From the NCBI RefSeq assembly GCF_014199195.1, contig NZ_JACIJE010000001.1, positions 310,001-374,000 of the forward strand: a DNA stretch of 64,000 bases. Direction: 5' to 3'. The notes beneath the pieces were generated by a model. That model saw only the letters and a program-made list of their open reading frames with translations. It made no database searches and had not been told where the DNA came from. This document shows, one piece after another, positions 47,787 through 56,613 of this stretch. This DNA comes from Neoroseomonas alkaliterrae (GTDB taxonomy: Bacteria; Pseudomonadota; Alphaproteobacteria; Acetobacterales; Acetobacteraceae). Each line of letters begins with the position of its first letter. Within the stretch, counting starts at the first letter, position 1. Position numbers and translations under genes: made by a program.

Positions 47787-49706
47787 ATGGCCCGCGGCCC
47801 TTCCTTCCGCATCCTGCTGAACCTCGCGCTCGACAGCCTGCTCGCCGCGGCGGCGCTGCCCGCGGCGGTCTGGGCGGCCGCGCCCGGCGCCTGGCCGCCC
47901 GCGGGCTGGTGGGGGTGGGCGCTGCCGGGGGCGGTGCTGGCGCTGGCCGCCGCCGGCGCGCCGCTGCGCCTGCCGCTGCAATACTGGCGCTTCGTCGGCC
48001 CGCGCGACCTGATGGCGGTGGCGGCGGCGGCCGTCGCGGCGGCGTTGCTGTTCAGCCTCGGCCTGCTCGCCACCGGCGCCTGGCGGCCGCCCAACGACGC
48101 CTTCCCGCTGATCCATGCCGCGACCCTCGGCCTGCTCCTCGGCGGCGGGCGGGTGGCGAGCCTGCTTCAGGCCGCCCGCCGCGCGGGGGAGGCGGCGCCG
48201 GATGCCCAGAACGTGCTGCTGATCGGCGCCGCCGAGGGCACCGACCTGTTCCTGCGCGCCCTCTCGCGCGACCGGCGCGCGCCCTACCGCGTCACGGGCA
48301 TTCTCTCGCTGCGCGCGCGCCAGGCCGGGCGGCGGATGCAGGGCACGCCCATCCTCGGCACGGTCGAGGAGACCGAGGCGGTGCTCGATGCGCTGCGCGC
48401 CGAGGGGCGGCTGCCGGCGGTGATCGTGCTGGCCTCGGGCCTGCCCGGCCCGGCGCTGGAGCGCGTGCTCGACGCCGCCGACCGCCACGGCGTGCCGGTG
48501 CGCCGCGCCCCGGCGCCGACCACCCTCGCCCCGGCCGGCGGGCAGGAGGGGCGGCAGGTGGAACTCCGCCCGGTCTCGATCGAGGACCTGCTCGACCGCC
48601 CGCAGGTGCCGCTCGACCGCGAGGGCATGGCGCGGCTGATCCAGGGCCGCCGCGTTCTGGTGACCGGCGCGGGCGGCACCATCGGCGGCGAACTGGCCCG
48701 CCAGGTCGCCGCGCTGGGGCCGGCGAGCCTGACGCTGCTCGATCATGGGGAGTTCGTGCTCTACGAGATCGACCTCGAACTGCGCGAGAAGCACCCCGAG
48801 GTCGCGCGCCGCGCCGTGCTCGCCGATGTGCGCGACGAGCCGCGCATCCAGCGCCTGTTCGAGGAGATCCGCCCCGAGCTCGTCTTCCACGCCGCCGCGC
48901 TCAAGCACGTGCCGATGGTCGAGAACGACCCGCTCGAGGGGCTTCTCACCAACGCGCTCGGCACGCGCATCGTCGCCGATGCGGCGCGCGCGGTGGGCAC
49001 CACCGCGATGGTGTTCATCTCCACCGACAAGGCGGTGAACCCGACCTCGGTGATGGGGGCGTCGAAGCGGCTGGCGGAGATGTATTGCCAGGCCTTCGAC
49101 CGTGATGCCCGGCACGGGCGGGACGGCATGCGCTGCATCACCGTCCGCTTCGGCAATGTGCTGGGCTCGACCGGCTCCGTCGTGCCGCTGTTCCGCCGGC
49201 AACTGGAGCGCGGCGGGCCACTGACCGTCACCCATCCCGACATGCGGCGGTATTTCATGACCGTGCGCGAGGCGGTGGGCCTCGTGCTGCAGGCCTCGGT
49301 GGTGGGCACCACCGACCCCGAGAACATGCCCCCCGAACTCGCCGAGGGCGGCATCTTCGTCCTCGACATGGGCGAGCCGGTGAAGATCGTGGATCTCGCG
49401 CGGCGCATGATCCGCCTCGCCGGGCTCAGGCCGGACGAGGATGTGGAGATTCGCTTCACCGGCCTGCGCCCCGGCGAGAAGCTGTTCGAGGAGCTGTTCC
49501 ACGGCAAGGAGGCGCCGCGGCCGACCGCCTATCCGGGCCTGCTGGTCGCGACCCCGCGCACGGCGGACGCCGCCGTGGTGGGCCGCGCGATAGACGAGAT
49601 CGCCGCCGCGGCGCGGGCGGGCAACCCGCGCAGCGCGCTGGCGCAGCTCGGCCGGCTGGTGCCGGAATTCGCGCACGCGCCCGAGGGCACGGCCGCGCAG
49701 GGCTGA
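47787..49706 (+). CDS. Membrane nucleoside-diphosphate sugar 4,6-dehydratase (CapD/WbpM/PglF type)
   Basis: 639 residues: four N-terminal membrane helices, a CoA-binding-like Rossmann segment (NVLLIGAAEGTDLFLRAL), and the catalytic SDR domain with VTGAGGTIGGELARQ, FHAAALKHVPMVE, FISTDKAVNPTSVMGASKR (Ser-Met-Lys in place of Ser-Tyr-Lys, the mark of this family) and VRFGNVLGSTGSVVPLF. It makes UDP-4-keto-6-deoxy-GlcNAc, the substrate for the PglE-like aminotransferase. Last gene of the locus; a family B repeat follows its stop. Confidence 0.93.
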   Translation: MARGPSFRILLNLALDSLLAAAALPAAVWAAAPGAWPPAGWWGWALPGAVLALAAAGAPLRLPLQYWRFVGPRDLMAVAAAAVAAALLFSLGLLATGAWRPPNDAFPLIHAATLGLLLGGGRVASLLQAARRAGEAAPDAQNVLLIGAAEGTDLFLRALSRDRRAPYRVTGILSLRARQAGRRMQGTPILGTVEETEAVLDALRAEGRLPAVIVLASGLPGPALERVLDAADRHGVPVRRAPAPTTLAPAGGQEGRQVELRPVSIEDLLDRPQVPLDREGMARLIQGRRVLVTGAGGTIGGELARQVAALGPASLTLLDHGEFVLYEIDLELREKHPEVARRAVLADVRDEPRIQRLFEEIRPELVFHAAALKHVPMVENDPLEGLLTNALGTRIVADAARAVGTTAMVFISTDKAVNPTSVMGASKRLAEMYCQAFDRDARHGRDGMRCITVRFGNVLGSTGSVVPLFRRQLERGGPLTVTHPDMRRYFMTVREAVGLVLQASVVGTTDPENMPPELAEGGIFVLDMGEPVKIVDLARRMIRLAGLRPDEDVEIRFTGLRPGEKLFEELFHGKEAPRPTAYPGLLVATPRTADAAVVGRAIDEIAAAARAGNPRSALAQLGRLVPEFAHAPEGTAAQG

Positions 49707-49711
49707 TGCCC

Positions 49712-49828
49712 GGCGCACAAGGGATCAACCTTCCCCCGCCGGCCATCGGAACCGGGTGCCGCGCGCGGCCGCCCCGCCAGCCCCGCGCGCCATGCCAGCG
49801 CGCGAAGGGTGCGCCCTCACCCGCCGGG
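49712..49828. repeat. Intergenic repeat, family B, copy 2
   Basis: Starts six bases after the CapD-like stop; contains CACAAGGGATCAACCTT and the core GCGCGCGGCCGCCCCGCCAG at 49761-49780, then a palindromic CGCGCGCCATGCCAGCGCGCG tail. It fills the gap between the convergent CapD-like and ispH genes. Confidence 0.7.
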
Positions 49829-49845
49829 CATGGCGCCGGCGCCGG

Positions 49846-50772
49846 CTATTCGGCGGCGAGCTTCGACGGCAGGCGGAAGGTCACGTCCTCGACGATGCCG
49901 GGCAGCGCCTCGGCCGAGGTGGCGCCGAGCGCGCCGAGCCGCGCCACCAGCTCCTCCACCAGCCGCTCGGGCGCGGAGGCGCCGGCGGTCACGCCGACCG
50001 TGCCCGCGCCCTCGAGCCAGGCGGGATCGAGCGCCGAGGCGTCGGCGATCAGATAGGCGCGCGCGCCGCATTCCGCCGCGATCTCGCGCAGGCGGTTGGA
50101 GTTGGAGGAATTCGCGGCACCGACCACCAGCACGACCTCGGCGATCCGCGCCAGTTCCCTGACCGCGGTCTGCCGGTTCTGCGTGGCGTAGCAGATGTCG
50201 CGCGTGTCCGGCCCGACGGCGTCGTCGAAGCGCTGCCGGATGGCGGCGATGACGGTGCGCGTGTCGTCCACCGAAAGCGTGGTCTGGGTGATGTAGGAGA
50301 CGGGCCGCTCCCGCGGGATGGGCAGGGCCTCGACCTCGGCGGGGGTGGCGACGAGGTGCACCTCCCCGTCGATCTGGCCCATGGTGCCGATCACCTCCGG
50401 GTGGCCCGCATGGCCGACGAGGATGACGGCGCGGCCCTGCGCGGCATAGCGCCGGCCCTCGTTGTGCACCTTGGTGACCAGCGGGCAGGTGGCGTCCAGC
50501 ACGTCGAGGCGGCGCAGCGCGGCCTCCCCCTCGACCCGGCGGGAGACGCCGTGGGCCGAGAAGACGGCGACCGCGCCCTCGGGGATCTCCTCGACCTCCT
50601 TGACGAAGACGGCGCCGCGCGCGCGCAGGTCCTCGACGACATGGCGGTTGTGGACGATCTCGTGGCGGACATAGACGGGCGGGCCGTAGCGGACGAGCGC
50701 CCGCTCCACGATCTCCACCGCGCGCACCACGCCCGCGCAGAACCCGCGCGGCTGCGCCAGAACCACACGCAT
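49846..50772 (-). CDS. ispH: 4-hydroxy-3-methylbut-2-enyl diphosphate reductase
   Basis: Last enzyme of the MEP pathway, making IPP and DMAPP with an iron-sulphur cluster. The 308 residues keep the three cluster cysteines at C12 (PRGFCAGV), C96 (DATCPLV) and C194 ([10 protein letters not shown]), and the His residues [13 protein letters not shown] and GHAGHPEV. The proton-donor Glu in GTMGQ/ TQTTLS region context is normal. The ATG at 50772 leads directly into the conserved [15 protein letters not shown] start. Confidence 0.97.
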   Translation of the reverse strand: MRVVLAQPRGFCAGVVRAVEIVERALVRYGPPVYVRHEIVHNRHVVEDLRARGAVFVKEVEEIPEGAVAVFSAHGVSRRVEGEAALRRLDVLDATCPLVTKVHNEGRRYAAQGRAVILVGHAGHPEVIGTMGQIDGEVHLVATPAEVEALPIPRERPVSYITQTTLSVDDTRTVIAAIRQRFDDAVGPDTRDICYATQNRQTAVRELARIAEVVLVVGAANSSNSNRLREIAAECGARAYLIADASALDPAWLEGAGTVGVTAGASAPERLVEELVARLGALGATSAEALPGIVEDVTFRLPSKLAAE

Positions 50773-50884
50773 AGCCCGTCGCCTTCCCAGCCGTTTCCGA
50801 CCGCCAGGATGTTGGGGCGCGCGGGCGGAAGGCAACACTCGATTGCGGCCGGACCCGTCCGGCGCGGTTGACAGGCCGCCGCGC

Positions 50885-51991
50885 CTACCAGCCGTTCACC
50901 CGGTCCCAGACGGCGATCACCTCCGCCCCGCCATCCACCACGTAATAGCGGTCATGGGCCGCGACCGTCAGGCAGGTGTGGTTGGGCGCGATGCGCACCA
51001 GCGCGCCGATGGGCAGGCGGTCGAAGGGCAGGGGGGCCTCGCCGCGCACCTCGCCATGCTCCTGGTGGGTGCGCTGGACGATGGCCTCCCCGAAGGTCGC
51101 GCGGCCCTCGCGGTCGAGCATCAGGCCGAAGCCGTAGTCCTTCGGCGCCTTCTCGGTGCTGCGGTCCTTGGACAGCGCGATGGCCCCGGCATCCACCAGC
51201 ACCGCGTTGCGCTCCGGCTTGCGGCCGGTGACGGCGGCGAGCACCGTCACCGCGATGTCCTCGAGGCCATGCGTGCCGATCTGCGCCTGGAACAGGTCCC
51301 CGAACATGTAGACCCCGGCGCGGACATCGGTGACGCCCGCCATGTCCCGCCCATGCAGCGCGGTGGGGGAGGAGCCGAGCGAGACCACCTCCACCCTCAC
51401 CCCGGCGGCACGCAGGCGCTGCGCGGCGAGCACGGCGCCGCGGTGCTCGGCCTCGGCCACCGCTTCCATGCCGGCGAGGCTGCGCTCGGCATAGGAATGC
51501 CCGGCATGGGTCATCACGCCCGCGCAGCGGGCGCCGAGGCGGCCGGCGATCTCGGTCAGCAGCGGGCCGTCGGGGGCGACGCCGCCGCGCCCCTCGCCGC
51601 AATCCACCTCGACGAGCGCGCGCAGCAGCCCGGGATGGGCGGCGATGGCCGCGGCGGCATCGGCGTCGTCGGTGATGACCTTCACATCGGCACCCTGCGC
51701 GTTCAGCGCCGCGATGGCGTCGAGTTTCGCCGGCGTGACGCCGACCGCGTAGATCTGGTCCCGGAAGCCGCCGCCGGCGAAGTAGCGGGCCTCCGCCACC
51801 GTGCTGACCGTGATCGGCCCCTTGCCCGGCGCGGCGAGCTCGGCCACCGCGAGCGACTTCGCGGTCTTCATGTGCGGGCGCAGCACGAGGCCCGGATGCC
51901 GCGCCACCGCCGCCGCCATGCGGGCGAGGTTGCGCTTCAGGATGCCGAGGTCGAGGACGAGGCAGGGGGTGGGCAGGTCGTCGAGGGTCAT
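50885..51991 (-). CDS. D-threonine aldolase / D-serine dehydratase-like PLP enzyme (DSD1 family)
   Basis: 368 residues with the alanine-racemase-like barrel. The PLP lysine is K42 in RPHMKTAKS. Other marks: [39 protein letters not shown] and the C-terminal D-ser dehydrat-like domain with [20 protein letters not shown], which carries the His/Cys pair that binds a metal. It would act on a D-hydroxy amino acid. It lies downstream of the M81 gene and the 141-bp inverted element. Confidence 0.9.
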   Translation of the reverse strand: MTLDDLPTPCLVLDLGILKRNLARMAAAVARHPGLVLRPHMKTAKSLAVAELAAPGKGPITVSTVAEARYFAGGGFRDQIYAVGVTPAKLDAIAALNAQGADVKVITDDADAAAAIAAHPGLLRALVEVDCGEGRGGVAPDGPLLTEIAGRLGARCAGVMTHAGHSYAERSLAGMEAVAEAEHRGAVLAAQRLRAAGVRVEVVSLGSSPTALHGRDMAGVTDVRAGVYMFGDLFQAQIGTHGLEDIAVTVLAAVTGRKPERNAVLVDAGAIALSKDRSTEKAPKDYGFGLMLDREGRATFGEAIVQRTHQEHGEVRGEAPLPFDRLPIGALVRIAPNHTCLTVAAHDRYYVVDGGAEVIAVWDRVNGW

Positions 51992-52035
51992 GCGCCCTTG
52001 TCGCGCCGGGCCGGCGCGGCGGCAAGGCGGCCTCG

Positions 52036-52176
52036 GAAACCGTTTGCGAATGCGCCGACGGGCGCATTCTGCAGTCCGGCACCGGCCCGCTCCCCCACCC
52101 GGCCACCCAACGACAGTATCCTGGATGGGTGGCCGGGTGGGGGAGCGGGCCGGTGCCGGCATTCTCGAACGGTCTC
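52036..52176. repeat. 141-bp nested inverted element (MITE-like) with perfect 34-bp arms
   Basis: Arms 52076-52109 and 52126-52159 are perfect reverse complements of 34 bases around a 16-base loop. Outside them, 52036-52052 and 52160-52176 form a second pair that matches at 14 of 17 positions. Within the left side a separate hairpin GAATGCGCC-GACG-GGCGCATTC sits at 52048-52069. The right end abuts the stop codon of the M81 gene. It may be a mobile miniature element that now serves as terminator or processing site. Confidence 0.8.
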
Positions 52177-53679
52177 TCAGGGCCAGCGCGCCTCCGGATC
52201 GAGCGGCAGCACCGGCCGCGGCATGTGCCGCCAGTCAAAGCGCGAGAGGATGGGCGAGGTGAGGCCCGGGCAATCCACCTCGATGATCCGGTCGTGGGAG
52301 AAGAACTCGTCGAAGCCGCCGCGGAAATGCCCGCGCGACTTCACCACCACCGCCCGCGCCGCGCCGATGTCGAGGCCGAGATGCTCGAAGAAGACCGGGT
52401 CGGCGCATTGCGCGCGGCCCTCGGTCACCACCACCGAGAGCCCGCCGATCTGGAGGCACGCCGTCCGCCCCAGCGTCATCGCCATGCCGGCATAGATGCC
52501 GCGCCGCCCGGTGACCCGGCCGTCGGAGACGGCGCGCACCACCGCCTCGGCCGCGAAGGGGCGGCTGAAGGGGGCGTCGGGCGCGGCGTCGCGGTTGAAG
52601 CGCGCGGTGAAGCGCGCGCCGGGCCCTAGGCCATGCGCCTCGATGGCGAGGGGCGCGTCGAGCAGCATGCCCACCAGCACGTCCCGCGCCCCGGCCGCGT
52701 GCAGCGCCTCGAGGATCCAGACCGTGGTGCCGGCGGCGCCGCCGCCGGGATTGTCCGCGACATCGGCCAGAGCCAGCGGCACGGGGCTTTCGAGGACGCG
52801 GCGCACCGCCTCCTCCAGCGGCGTCAGATGCGCGACGAAGCGGTGCCGCCGCTCCCAGGCCGCCCGCGCCAGGCGGTCGGCCAGGGCCTCGGCCGCCGCG
52901 GCGTCGGTCGCGGTGACGATCACCGCCATGCCGTTGAAGGGCGTGTCGCCATAGGCGAAGCCGCCCATCACCGAGACATTGGCGATGCGCGCATCCTGCG
53001 CCGCGAGGTCCTGGCCGAGGCCGATCACCTCCGCATAGGGCCCCTGCGCCGTGAGCTGGGAGACGGTGGGCGCGACCATGGGCAGGCGGCGGAAGGCGCG
53101 GTGGAAGCGCTCGCCCGCGATCAGCCGGCGCAGGAGCTGCGCGCTCTCCGCGCCGCGCTCGCGCAGGTCGAGATGGGGGTTGGTGCGGTAGCCGACGAAG
53201 GCGTCCACCGTCTCCACCATGCGGTCGGAGACATTGGCGTGCAGGTCGTAGGAGCAGACGAAGGGCACATCGCCCAGCACCTCGCGCACCAGGGCCTGCA
53301 GCGTGCCCTCGGGGTCGTGGTCCGCGGTGGTCAGGCCCGCGCCGTGCATCACGCAATAGACGCCGTCCACCCGCCCCTTCGCCGCTTCCAGGCCACGGCG
53401 CCAGATCGCCATCATCGCGGCGAAGAGGCCGGCCTCGACCGGGCCGTTCGGCTCGGCCATGGCGAGCAGGATCGGCACCGGTTCCCACGGGCCGGCCGCG
53501 TCCATGTCGGCCACGAAGCCCGGCATCTCGGCCAGCGCGCGCGGCACCGGGGCGCGCGCATCGGAGAGGATGGCCTCGCCTTCGAGCCAGCAGCGCCGAT
53601 CGAAATCGGCACGCGTCGCGGGCGGGGCGAAGCGGTTGCACTCGATGGAGAAGCCGAGCAGGGCGATGCGGGGCGTCAT
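52177..53679 (-). CDS. M81 family metallopeptidase (MlrC-like)
   Basis: 500 residues of the MlrC family, named for microcystin-degrading enzymes but mostly of unknown substrate. N-terminal IALLGFSIECNRFAP, metal-ligand motifs VMHGAGLTTADHDPEG and SYDLHANVS, then VGYRTNPHLDLRERG; the C-terminal MlrC domain has NPGGGAAGTTVWIL and VVVKSRGHFRGGFDEFF. The ATG overlaps the stop of the DUF6653 gene by four bases. It may hydrolyse small amides or cyclic peptides, in line with nearby amino acid genes. Confidence 0.92.
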   Translation of the reverse strand: MTPRIALLGFSIECNRFAPPATRADFDRRCWLEGEAILSDARAPVPRALAEMPGFVADMDAAGPWEPVPILLAMAEPNGPVEAGLFAAMMAIWRRGLEAAKGRVDGVYCVMHGAGLTTADHDPEGTLQALVREVLGDVPFVCSYDLHANVSDRMVETVDAFVGYRTNPHLDLRERGAESAQLLRRLIAGERFHRAFRRLPMVAPTVSQLTAQGPYAEVIGLGQDLAAQDARIANVSVMGGFAYGDTPFNGMAVIVTATDAAAAEALADRLARAAWERRHRFVAHLTPLEEAVRRVLESPVPLALADVADNPGGGAAGTTVWILEALHAAGARDVLVGMLLDAPLAIEAHGLGPGARFTARFNRDAAPDAPFSRPFAAEAVVRAVSDGRVTGRRGIYAGMAMTLGRTACLQIGGLSVVVTEGRAQCADPVFFEHLGLDIGAARAVVVKSRGHFRGGFDEFFSHDRIIEVDCPGLTSPILSRFDWRHMPRPVLPLDPEARWP

Positions 53680-54161
53680 GCGGGATCCTTCGTCATGTCG
53701 TCATGCAGCCGGACCATGCGGCCGATGAACCACAGCTTGCCGATCAGCGTCGCGAGCATCCCCGCCAGCATCGGCCACGGGGCGAGCGCCGCGATGCCGT
53801 AGATCATCAGCGCGAAGCCCGCGAGGGCGGCGGCGCTGAGCAGATGCGGCGCGAGGCGGTGATGCGCGGGCACCGGCACGCGGTCGCGCGCGGCCCACAG
53901 CCTCTCCCCCAGCACGCCGCGGGTCATCCAGGCATCGCGCCGCGCGGGCGGCGGAAACAGGCGCGGGTTCGCCCACAGCCAGAGGACCAGCAGCACGAGC
54001 AGCAGCAGCCACCAATGGCCGATCCAGACGCGGCTCCAGCCCACCAGCGGCAGGAGCGGCAGGGTGGCGAGGCGCGTCCAGCCGCTCCAGGGGTTGGAAT
54101 GCCGCGCCCAGCCTTCCTCATCGAGCCGGAACAGGGCGGCGAGGCGCGATTCCGGTGTCAA
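53676..54161 (-). CDS. DUF6653 family membrane protein
   Basis: 161 residues. N-terminal RHSNPWSGWTRLATLPLLPL, two hydrophobic helices (SRVWIGHWWLLLLVLLVLWL and a C-terminal pair around ALAGFALMIYGIAALAPW), and NPRLFPPPARRDAWMTRGVLGERLW are features of this family. No ATG is available; TTG at 54161 is used. It is translationally coupled to the M81 gene. Function unknown; the family name is from memory of its motif style. Confidence 0.7.
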   Translation of the reverse strand: MTPESRLAALFRLDEEGWARHSNPWSGWTRLATLPLLPLVGWSRVWIGHWWLLLLVLLVLWLWANPRLFPPPARRDAWMTRGVLGERLWAARDRVPVPAHHRLAPHLLSAAALAGFALMIYGIAALAPWPMLAGMLATLIGKLWFIGRMVRLHDDMTKDPA

Positions 54162-54291
54162 GGCGGGCGGTCCTCCCGGCCGGACAGGGTCTCATGCCGC
54201 GCGCGTCGCGCGGCCATGCGCTGCGCGATCAGCCGACCCGCCAGCCCCGCGCAGCACAGCCGGCGCAGCGCCGGAAACCCCCCACGGCCGA

Positions 54292-55416
54292 TCAGAGCGC
54301 CAGGCCCAGCAGCTCCGCGATGCGCGGCGTGGCCTTGAGGCCGGTGCCGGTCAGCACGATCACGGTCGTCTCGTCGGCGCGGATGGTCCCGGCCTCGAGC
54401 AGCCGCGCGAAGGCCGCCGCCGCCTGGGCGCAGGTCGGTTCCACGTAGATGCCCGTGCGCGCGAGGTCGAGCGTGGCGGCGGCGATCTCCTCCTCCGTCA
54501 GCATCACCGCGCCGCCGCCGGTCCGGCGCAGCACCTCGTTCACCTCCGCAAGCCTGAGCGGCTCAGCGATGGCGGTCCCCTCGGCGATGGTCGGCCTGGC
54601 GGCGGCCGGCGCCTCGCCCAGGAAGGCGCGCGCGATCGGCGCGCAGTTCGCGGGCTGGGCGGCGAAGATGCGCGGGGGCTTCGCGATCTCCCCCGCGCGG
54701 ACCAGTTCCGCGAAGCCGATGCCACAGCCGAGCACGTTCGAGCCCGCCCCGCAGGGCACGATGACATTGTCGGGGGCGGCGAAGCCGAGATCCTCCCACA
54801 GCTCGTAGGCGAGCGTCTTGGTGCCCTCGAGGAAGAAGGGATGCCAGTTGTGGCTGGCGTAGAAGATGCGCTCGGCCTCGGCCAGCGCGGCGTCGGCGCA
54901 GTCCTGGCGGCTGCCGGGGATGAGGCGGATGGCCGCGCCCGCCGCGCGCGCCTGCACGGTCTTGGCGGGCGAGGTGCTCTCGGGCACGAAGATCGTCGCC
55001 GCCATCCCGCCCGCGGCGGCATAGGCCGAGACGGCCGCGCCGCCATTGCCGGAGGAGTCCTCCAGCACCTCCGTCACACCCTGCGCCCGCAGCAGCGAGA
55101 GCATCACCGATGCGCCGCGGTCCTTGAAGGAACCGGTCGGCATGAACCATTCGCATTTCAGCAGCGCCGAGGCGCCGGCGATCACGCGCGGCACGAGCGG
55201 CGTGCAGCCCTCGCCCATGCTGATCGGGTCCTCCGGCGCGAAGGGCAGGGCGGCGGCATAGCGCCAGATCGAGCGTTCCTCGGTGCGGATCGCATCCCGC
55301 GTGATGCCGGGCAGCGGCGTCAGCAGCAGCGGCGCGCGGCCCTCGCCGCACCAGCGCGGCGTATCCAGCGGCCAGGTCCGCCCCGTGCGGGGGTCGAGAT
55401 AGGCGGTGTCGGTCAT
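54292..55416 (-). CDS. Threonine synthase-like PLP-dependent lyase
   Basis: 374 residues of the fold-type II PLP family. K98 in PTGSFKDRG forms the internal aldimine, SSGNGGAAVSAYAA binds the phosphate, and LTGTGLKA ends the barrel. N-terminal SIWRYAAALPF and MGEGCTPL are typical of ThrC and ThrC-like enzymes. Biosynthetic ThrC is normally elsewhere with homoserine genes; here its neighbours are peptidase and asparaginase genes, so a catabolic or related lyase role is also possible. ATG at 55416. Confidence 0.88.
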   Translation of the reverse strand: MTDTAYLDPRTGRTWPLDTPRWCGEGRAPLLLTPLPGITRDAIRTEERSIWRYAAALPFAPEDPISMGEGCTPLVPRVIAGASALLKCEWFMPTGSFKDRGASVMLSLLRAQGVTEVLEDSSGNGGAAVSAYAAAGGMAATIFVPESTSPAKTVQARAAGAAIRLIPGSRQDCADAALAEAERIFYASHNWHPFFLEGTKTLAYELWEDLGFAAPDNVIVPCGAGSNVLGCGIGFAELVRAGEIAKPPRIFAAQPANCAPIARAFLGEAPAAARPTIAEGTAIAEPLRLAEVNEVLRRTGGGAVMLTEEEIAAATLDLARTGIYVEPTCAQAAAAFARLLEAGTIRADETTVIVLTGTGLKATPRIAELLGLAL

Positions 55417-55466
55417 GGGGCGGAGCCTCGCTTGCCGCGCCGCGCAGGGCAAGGGATGCTCGCGCC

Positions 55467-56564
55467 ATGACAGACGATGCCGATGCCGTGCTGCGCCTGG
55501 CGCGCGACCTGGTCGCGATCGACAGCCGCTCCTCCGTCTCCAACCTCGCGCTCGCGGAACGGATCGAGGCGGAACTGCCCGGCTTCGACATCGCGCGCGT
55601 GGACTATGCGGATGCGAACGGCGTGGCCAAGCGCGCGCTCGTCGCCCATCGCGGCCCGCGCGGCGGCTATGCGCTCTCGGGCCACATGGACACGGTGCCC
55701 GAGACCGGCTGGACCGACCAGCCCTGGACCCCGCGCGCGGAGGGCGGCGTGCTGCACGGGCTCGGCGCGGTGGACATGAAGGGGCCGCTCGCCGCCTGCA
55801 TCGTCGCCGCGCGCGGCATGCCCGAGGGCACGCCCGTGACGCTGCTGCTGACCACCGACGAGGAGACGACGAAGCAGGGCGCGCGCGCCATCGCCGCCTC
55901 CGAGGCCGCGCGCGGGCTCGGCCTCAAGGGCATCGTGGTGGCGGAGCCGACCGGCCTCGCGCCGGTGCGCGGGCATCGCAGCCACATCGAATACACCGCG
56001 GTCGCGACGGGCGTGCAGGCGCATTCCTCCACCGGCCTCGGCACCAACGCCAACTGGGCGCTGATCCCGTTCCTCGCCGAGATGAAGGCGGTGTTCGAAC
56101 GCCTGCGCCACGACCCCGCCTTCCGGGACGAGGCCTACGACCCGCCCTTCAGCGACTTCAACCTGATCATCGACAACCACGGCACGGCGGTGAACGTCAC
56201 GGTCGGCAAGGCGACCGCGCGCATCAAGTTCCGCCGCAGCCGGCGCATCGATTACGCCCCCATCGAGGCGGCGGTGCGCGAGGCCGCCGCCCGCGCCGGC
56301 GTGGCGCTGACCGAGAAGCGCGAAGGCACGCCGCCCGAACTGCCGGAGGACCACCCGCTGGTGCGCCTCGCGGCGGGGATCACCGGAGAGGCGCCGCGCA
56401 CCGCGCCCTACGGCACGGATGCGAGCGAGCTGCAGGAAATCGCCCCCTGCATCGTGCTCGGCCCGGGGTCCATCGCCACCGCGCATACGCCGCGCGAATG
56501 CGTGGCGGTGGCCGATCTTGCGGCGGCGGTGCCGGTGTTCCGCAAGGTGCTCGCCAGCGCGTGA
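55467..56564 (+). CDS. M20 family metallopeptidase / deacylase (ArgE-DapE-like)
   Basis: 365 residues. Zinc ligands H73 and D103 with D75 in SGHMDTVPET, catalytic Glu-Glu at 132-133 in TTDEETTKQG, and a later ligand in VVAEPTGL. Dimerisation domain starts at HRSHIEYTAVATGVQAHSS. It would remove an acyl or peptidyl group from an amino acid. It is divergent from the threonine synthase-like gene with a 50-base gap. Substrate unknown. Confidence 0.9.
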   Translation: MTDDADAVLRLARDLVAIDSRSSVSNLALAERIEAELPGFDIARVDYADANGVAKRALVAHRGPRGGYALSGHMDTVPETGWTDQPWTPRAEGGVLHGLGAVDMKGPLAACIVAARGMPEGTPVTLLLTTDEETTKQGARAIAASEAARGLGLKGIVVAEPTGLAPVRGHRSHIEYTAVATGVQAHSSTGLGTNANWALIPFLAEMKAVFERLRHDPAFRDEAYDPPFSDFNLIIDNHGTAVNVTVGKATARIKFRRSRRIDYAPIEAAVREAAARAGVALTEKREGTPPELPEDHPLVRLAAGITGEAPRTAPYGTDASELQEIAPCIVLGPGSIATAHTPRECVAVADLAAAVPVFRKVLASA

Positions 56565-56613
56565 GCGCTGCAGCGGCGCCGCCCCCCGCAGGCCGGAAGG
56601 CCTTCGGGAACCC

